Assembly (NCBI GenBank): GCA_965223435.1
Contig: CBDCWQ010000023.1
Span: 1-64,000, forward strand
Source of the DNA: CBDCWQ01 sp965223435
GTDB taxonomy: Bacteria; Myxococcota; Kuafuiibacteriia; Kuafuiibacteriales; Kuafuiibacteriaceae
Reading direction: 5' to 3'
Length of the DNA: 64,000 nucleotides
Position numbers and translations under genes: made by a program. A model generated the notes under the pieces. It did not search any database, was not told the DNA's origin, and was given only the letters and a program-made list of their open reading frames with translations. Of the stretch, positions 59,701-64,000 are shown one piece after another. The first letter of the stretch is position 1. The number at the start of each line of letters is the position of its first letter.

Positions 59701-62700
59701 TCACCTCCTTGTTTCTGGCGTGGACGAAGGCGTGGCGTACACCCGAATCGAAGACCAGGCACTCGGCATTTTGGCGGCGATAAGCCAAGGCGATATGCCT
59801 ACCGCCGAACAATGGACAAAGGGCTTGCTCCGCACGGTCATTCGCCAGCCACGCGAACCGCTTCCGGAGGACTGGTACTTCCCTGCTGCCGTCGACGCCC
59901 GCACCGCTGCCCCGCGCTCGAAAGACACACCCCTCGATGCCCAGCTTTGGGCTGCATATGCTCTCACTCGTTTTTCCGCTCACCGTTTGGCATCAAGCGC
60001 GTTCCTTGACGCGGCCAGCGATTCGTTTCTCAAGAGGGTCTATGTCGCCATAGACCGCATCCTCGATACCCTTAGCCGGAAAAACATCGTTCGGTCCGAA
60101 GGACATACGTGGCTGTTGCCAGGCAGCTTACAGCCAGGCCGCGACGATTCTTTCTCCGTTCCCGCGGCCCTTACCATTCACCAGATTCTTGCCTATTTCG
60201 TATGGAGCGAAGCGGAGGGGATCGACCTCCTCGACCCCCGAAGGGTCCATTCGAGCGATTTCTCTGCCGCGCTCCGAGAGCGTTTTTGGGACCACGAGAG
60301 AAAGCGCCCATACACCGCTCTTTCTGGGGACTCGGCTGCCATCACCACGCCAGGAACCGCAGCCTTATACAGCTTGTTTGCCGGCAGCGTGGGTGATGTG
60401 GAGCGAGCCGAGGCCGCACTTGATGCCGGTCTTTTCGCGGAGCGCGCGCTTCGGGAACTTGAAGCACATCCGGCCGCCGAATCCTATCCCCTGTGGGTCT
60501 TGGCCCTCCGACGGGCCAAGGACCTCGATCCCGCGATGGAAGATGTGGCGATGGTGGCTTTCGAAGAGGCTCTGCGCGATCTTGTAGACGAGACGACGGA
60601 CCAAAAAGCCAAGCGGCTTGTCCTCTATGGAAGTCTCCTACTGGCCCACCATCCTCGGGGGCTGTTCGGCGCACCGCTCGGTCCCAACCTTCTGGTTCCG
60701 GCGCTTTTCGACCCGAGGGCCCCGAAGACCGCTGGTCTCGTTCGCCTCCTGTCCAAACTGGAGGCAGCCCACATCGAGACGCTCGGAGCCCTATTCGCGG
60801 CCGACTCCCGTTCCGACCTTTTTGATGCGTTGCTCATTCGACTGACCCACCTTCGTTTCCTCGAGTCGATGCTCGAACAGTCGACCCCCGTGTCCAGCTG
60901 GGTCGATGCATTTTCACCCGAACCGCATATTCGTCAAACCGTGGCGGAGCTGAGAACCTTGTGCGAAGACACCAGCCCTCTTGCTTACCGACGGGGTGAC
61001 CTAGAGCGCTACCTGGGAATCGATTGCGCAACGATTGTGGCCCTCTTCGAGACCCATCTCATTCGGCGCGGTGGCAGCCCAAAGGCCGATATGGGCGTCC
61101 TGATGTCTAGCCCCGGTGAAGGCAAGTTCGCCAAACCCCACGCCCATGCCCTGACGCACCTCACCGCCTGGCTCCTGGATGAGATCCCGAATCGCGGGTT
61201 CTCCTACGCGCATGGCGACGCCGTCTTCGGGAACGCCGGTGGCGACGGGTTTTTAAGCAAGGCCGCCCGAACGTGGGACGCGCGCACGTTCGACGCCCCC
61301 CTCAAGCTTCCACCCGGTCCTCTCTCCCTCGCCGAGGTCAGGCTCGCCTTACGCGCGCGATTTGAAAACGCGGTTCAAGAAACCCTCAACCCATTTGTGC
61401 AAACGTCGAGCCCCATCACCGCCAGCTACGAACGGGCTTCGGTCCAGACCCAAGATGCCTTCCACCCTGAGTCCCCAGTTTACTGGCAGCGAGAATCCGT
61501 CGAGTTGCGCGCGTTCCAAGAGGGCATCCTCGGCCAGTCTCCCACGTCCTCTCTCCAGTTTCTCCTTCGGGGTCGAAAGGATCTCCCGCCGCCAGCCTAT
61601 GTAACCAACCCAGCGTCCATGCACCGTCGCCAGGTCTTGCGGCAGTTTGTTCACCGCTACGCCGGCGGCCACCTCCCTCGCGTGGCAAGAAAAACCGGGC
61701 AGCCCCTGTTTTATCTTCACCGCATGCTGACCACCGGCATCTTCTTCGCCAAAGACTTCGAGACCATCGCATCCGCATACATCAAAGACCCGGTCACGAT
61801 GGATACCTGGACCTCGAAAATCCGAGGCCTCGACCCCAAAGACGCCGGGCAACCACGGATCGGATTGCCGTGGTACACCTCCAGGTTCTTGAGCGGAGGA
61901 ATCCAGGTCGTTCGAGACAGCGCATGGACACCCGTCTTCGCGGCCCCCGACGGTGTGGCGGGCTTGGATGGGTTCTCACTCCTCGCGCCTTTTCCCGAAG
62001 CTGTAGCCCATGTGGGGCTCGCACCCTTGGAGTTTGCCAAACAATTCGGATTGAAAGAGGCGTTTCGGTTTGCCCTCTTTGAAATCGCGAATTTGGTCGC
62101 TTTCACGGGCTTCGCAACGGAAGTCAACAAGGACGAAATCAACGCCCTTGTTGACCGCGTGTTCAACCAAGAAAACCGAAACGTGGTGTTGGTCGACGAA
62201 GGTGTCCCCTTTTCAGTCCCCGACGGGTACGAATCGGTAGGATGGGCGCAAACGCTCCCGGCCGAAACGGGCAAAGCACTTTATGATTGGCCCGCCTCGG
62301 CCATCGCCGAGATGCCCTCGCATTGGGAAGACGCTTTTTCTCGTAACATCGTAGACAATCTTGGATTCGGCCTCGCTCCGGAATCTCGCGCGGAGGCGGC
62401 AGAAAAATTGAGGGCCCACTTTCAAGGAACGCTGCCTCAAAACGTTATTCTCAAAAAAACGGGGGACGGGGTGGAAATTTACCGGAAGCTCCACGTGGAC
62501 CTTTCGTGGGAGAGTCCCCGCGGCGTCGTGCTTCACCTGGAGGCGGGCAAAGCCACACCAACCCTCATCCATCGACAACCGGGATCATGGGCTCAATGGT
62601 ACGAACAAAACGTGCTTGCCGTTCCCATCCCGGAAGCCCACCGTGAGGCCTACCTTCGGGTCGTGCATGCCTGGCTTCTCGAAACGGTGTTGGCTCTGCC

Positions 62701-63613
62701 CGGACGCCAGAGCTTTCAAGAGCGAACCGAAGAAGCCAGAAGAAGAATCATTGGCGCCAAGACGCCCGACTTCGGCGGCCTTGAAGGCTCCGTGCCCACC
62801 CCACCCCCAGACCCCAAATTGCCAGGCGGCACCGGGAGCAGCGCGGGCGGGGACACGGCCTTTTGGCGGGGAAAGACGATACGCTGGGCTACGCCCCTTC
62901 CGGAGCTCATCGTGGATGGGCTCTGGGGACTCACGTTTTCGACCACCGACGGCATTGTTGAGAAGCGGTTTTCGAACGTCCTGCAGACGGCCCAATCCTA
63001 CACCCAGCCTCATATCGCCAGATTCCTGAACGGGGTAGAAATCACGGACGAAGGCCAATACCCTGCCGGGGTTTCGGAATGGCCGATCCAGCAGATTCTC
63101 CGAAGCCTTCCCATCGGCACTGAACACGACGACATCACCCCGGAAGCAGAATTCCTACGACTGGCAGAGGAGGGCATTCGTTTGGAGTCTCCGCTTCGTC
63201 TCTACACGCTCCCCAGCGGGCGGCTCGCCATTCATCCCGATGACCACGTCACGTTGGGCGCCATGAACCTGCTGGGGCAAAAGAACGTGCCCGTCCGCTT
63301 TGTTCTTCCACCCTACGAAACGACCGAAGCCTATCACTCCGGGACCTTCCGCCCCCCCGAGATCGCCCACACCGAGACCGGAGTCAGCGAGGTAAACCTC
63401 GCCGCGGCGAAGAGCGCTGTCGTTCACGCAACCATCATCGAATCAGACAAAAATTGGACGCAGGCCCTTATTCCCGAGGCGTGGGTTCCGCCAGGCGACA
63501 ATCACAACCTCTGGGACCACACAACGGCGCGGTATGCACAAAAAAAAAAAACACTTCGTGGATATCGAGTTTTAAGAGTGTCAAGCATGCGCGGGCAGAA
63601 AAGCACGTATTGA
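56687..63613 (+). CDS. Giant paralogue 3, main part (2308 codons)
   Basis: Continues after the frameshift with BNR-like repeats (SDDGGLTWSG), AWVYTQGIALHQ, GWPFSKNTHGD, TEHNLDVLSVLNHALLH, DNCSWLALSVDY, YHLEATTGLILGLHRFA, then a helical region of about 900 residues shared only with paralogue 2. It includes RQFVHRYAGGHLPRVARKTG, which looks helix-turn-helix-like. A pre-terminal region is partly like residues 1650-1740 of paralogue 1. The frame reaches a 12-A run at 63540-63551 and stops at 63613 after 20 unrelated codons. The likely true continuation is in the -1 frame. Confidence 0.82.
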   Translation: MARVWKTAFEGGDTALHDALGIQYQYRYEGTWHHQDLIKVAQRPLQANSWSELDAHETKKTTEAASHPWKQGAWHKNVETRWRISVVDDDFQGALENKASFPTLLTTPSGRMIAAYEKGPAQISDAIGNPIMVRISDDGGLTWSGTSTPSVHGHHPQIKLVTHPEEPDGEELAILYTVPQPFGPGDPAPGNAVHLARSRDLNHFWETDLSKARVPTDNTEIHTPANFAGHPARAGTLPTWAVHHDLVFVAWVRQTTDASALDQIVTTRASYTTEPFGISAALPDTVIRGTSVPVTFQTVNKYFMRVPTDDSVASPNRRDFPAPDITGSGAPDATHTIHSPADASSTPEGTSVTATHNAADIGIVSRHEAHAFSLPLGFTEGVALASLPAEALQSLELADPANNLYLIGSSPEVFQGNIDGNLEKALTLRDALLRPVSAANPTWVQTEYQARDKKLVEAAAEPNEVNAEGSETTDARVLAGFEGAWVYTQGIALHQAVRRHETKRAQGLARWLCSPENAVWEQERILGWPFSKNTHGDTFKDPRLVTGATAWAIHGLGAFLISEAFFELGTSEKDAIRACYWAALKGLEDHRTRIELSSKTITTQAQCGPQTCATLMTAGWTTRGLQHVKAPWALGLTENHSERWAYYDVLDALGYDAFDPDKRPPVRRTYRGPDGQWVKDETFWLNEAQFQTLKERTQAQNVVTEHNLDVLSVLNHALLHREQIWPTSSEQESKRIWLEAWRNDLRRGIFELLWDTPEGGSAIEEKAPNSCRAEPKTITWTGRVITGGEFDTQGRFLANREVAIDNCSWLALSVDYQALPGPRVDQLRQCLHYSIDKFSEHIGYGRNNQCYYGAHYFPNSFRDAYIEQSDQQEVCYHLEATTGLILGLHRFARASPGDDPTLEAEAAALWSGVQSFVRDHGFAYSSTRIQDLFTPLASSTAAIWYLDVYDALERPDETVDLPLKSYTHGVDAEGVGQALEMAWTTLRSLEFKPILRTTPSEDTSLHLLVSGVDEGVAYTRIEDQALGILAAISQGDMPTAEQWTKGLLRTVIRQPREPLPEDWYFPAAVDARTAAPRSKDTPLDAQLWAAYALTRFSAHRLASSAFLDAASDSFLKRVYVAIDRILDTLSRKNIVRSEGHTWLLPGSLQPGRDDSFSVPAALTIHQILAYFVWSEAEGIDLLDPRRVHSSDFSAALRERFWDHERKRPYTALSGDSAAITTPGTAALYSLFAGSVGDVERAEAALDAGLFAERALRELEAHPAAESYPLWVLALRRAKDLDPAMEDVAMVAFEEALRDLVDETTDQKAKRLVLYGSLLLAHHPRGLFGAPLGPNLLVPALFDPRAPKTAGLVRLLSKLEAAHIETLGALFAADSRSDLFDALLIRLTHLRFLESMLEQSTPVSSWVDAFSPEPHIRQTVAELRTLCEDTSPLAYRRGDLERYLGIDCATIVALFETHLIRRGGSPKADMGVLMSSPGEGKFAKPHAHALTHLTAWLLDEIPNRGFSYAHGDAVFGNAGGDGFLSKAARTWDARTFDAPLKLPPGPLSLAEVRLALRARFENAVQETLNPFVQTSSPITASYERASVQTQDAFHPESPVYWQRESVELRAFQEGILGQSPTSSLQFLLRGRKDLPPPAYVTNPASMHRRQVLRQFVHRYAGGHLPRVARKTGQPLFYLHRMLTTGIFFAKDFETIASAYIKDPVTMDTWTSKIRGLDPKDAGQPRIGLPWYTSRFLSGGIQVVRDSAWTPVFAAPDGVAGLDGFSLLAPFPEAVAHVGLAPLEFAKQFGLKEAFRFALFEIANLVAFTGFATEVNKDEINALVDRVFNQENRNVVLVDEGVPFSVPDGYESVGWAQTLPAETGKALYDWPASAIAEMPSHWEDAFSRNIVDNLGFGLAPESRAEAAEKLRAHFQGTLPQNVILKKTGDGVEIYRKLHVDLSWESPRGVVLHLEAGKATPTLIHRQPGSWAQWYEQNVLAVPIPEAHREAYLRVVHAWLLETVLALPGRQSFQERTEEARRRIIGAKTPDFGGLEGSVPTPPPDPKLPGGTGSSAGGDTAFWRGKTIRWATPLPELIVDGLWGLTFSTTDGIVEKRFSNVLQTAQSYTQPHIARFLNGVEITDEGQYPAGVSEWPIQQILRSLPIGTEHDDITPEAEFLRLAEEGIRLESPLRLYTLPSGRLAIHPDDHVTLGAMNLLGQKNVPVRFVLPPYETTEAYHSGTFRPPEIAHTETGVSEVNLAAAKSAVVHATIIESDKNWTQALIPEAWVPPGDNHNLWDHTTARYAQKKKTLRGYRVLRVSSMRGQKSTY
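63540..63551 (+). promoter_or_regulatory. Run of 12 A: probable slippage or frameshift site
   Basis: Twelve consecutive A in a GC-rich coding region, containing overlapping A-AAA-AAA slippery heptamers. A -1 shift (or 13 A in the transcript) joins the long frame to the open frame at 63552-64000. Confidence 0.6.
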
Positions 63614-64000
63614 GAAGAAGAAGAGATCCTGCCCTTTACATTGTCCGGCCGGTGAACGGCATCGACGTCAATGCGGCGCTCGGCTACGATTTTGGCACCG
63701 ACGCCGTGGTCCTTTCTTCTGTTCGCCCCGAGAACGTCCGAGCCGCACGGGCTGCCCGTCAATTCCCACAAATCTTGGACAAGATCGCCGACGGAAAATT
63801 GCAGGTCACAGGCGTTCGGGTCCTTGCGCCCGCGTTAACGCACGAGAACTGTGCGAAACTCCTTTCGGAGGCCGAGGGAAAGTCAACCGAAGCCCTGAAG
63901 GAAATCGTGGCCGCCCTGCACCCGAAGGCGGATGTCGCCTTGAGCATTCGGAGGTTGCCAACACCACCCGAGCTACCCGCCCATCCCAAGCCCCCCAAGC
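63552..64000 (+). CDS. Giant paralogue 3, C-terminal tail in the -1 frame (runs off window)
   Basis: The frame is open from the A run to the window end with no stop: TSWISSFKSVKHARAEKHVL, RRRRDPALYIVRPVNGIDVN, AALGYDFGTDAVVLSSVRPE. The order S/T-S-W-x-S, then Y-I-V-x-P-x-x-G-I-D-V-N-x-x-L-G, resembles the STS and following strand of ADP-ribosyltransferase toxins such as cholera toxin A. The E-x-E catalytic motif expected after it is not obvious (GTDAVV). ART identity is therefore only a suggestion. A proline-rich stretch follows at the edge. Confidence 0.5.

Noticed and set aside
1..64000. tRNA, rRNA or riboswitch genes
   Set aside because: No cloverleaf-like GTTC-loop block, rRNA core sequence or riboswitch core was recognised on either strand by reading.

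Overview
The window looks like chromosomal DNA of a Gram-negative, secretion-rich bacterium. The cues are many signal peptides and lipoboxes followed by C-G-G-G, FG-GAP and receptor-L lipoproteins, a trypsin-like protease and a collagen-like protein, all at mid-50s GC by eye. This combination is typical of Myxococcota or related former Deltaproteobacteria, but that assignment is inference; no rRNA, tRNA or ribosomal marker is present.

Layout. 1-3.4 kb: a hipBA toxin-antitoxin locus whose hipA is split by an IS3-family element, with three spaced CCCGATCGGG palindromes upstream of hipB. 3.7-4.9 kb: two small exported proteins, one frameshifted at a G run. 5.1-11.2 kb: giant secreted protein, paralogue 1 (2040 aa, intact). 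11.5-13.1 kb: a LamG-domain fragment cut off by defective IS91 copy 1. 13.4-19.8 kb: FG-GAP lipoprotein, RHS remnant, receptor-L lipoprotein, a TPR-like protein and an EF-hand/papain-fold protein. 20.2-35.5 kb: giant paralogue 2, a wreck on the minus strand. It has frameshifts near 35.15 and 30.98 kb and is split by an IS66-family element at 23485-28591 with a perfect 8-bp target duplication. The tnpC of that IS66 element is itself split by a 2.6-kb serine-recombinase element. 35.6-39.4 kb: gene remnants, a collagen-like protein and its lipoprotein neighbour. 39.4-40.5 kb: IS91 copy 2. 40.5-45 kb: XRE regulator, Fic protein, a RuvC-like stub, IS21 istA and a truncated lgt. 45.2-51.3 kb: a trypsin-like protease and a convergent secreted protein that share a novel-looking ~90-residue repeat. 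51.5-54.1 kb: broken genes around IS91 copy 3. 54.3-64 kb: giant paralogue 3, with one frameshift in the middle and a 12-A run near its 3' end, running off the window.

Main theme. The three giant proteins share a body: an export signal, a 'GWNL' N-terminal domain, BNR-like propeller repeats, a Cys-cluster CxCxDCWC, and an alpha-barrel-like domain with a TEHNLD motif. Their C-terminal ends are unrelated to each other: unknown in 1, an HEGLH metallopeptidase-like domain in 2, and a possibly ADP-ribosyltransferase-like tail in 3. This resembles polymorphic-toxin organisation and is the best candidate here for an undescribed system. Further fragments of the family lie at 39.1 and 48.5 kb. IS3, IS66, IS21, IS91 and serine-recombinase insertions show that the region is a graveyard of mobile and accessory genes, so several genes are pseudogenes.
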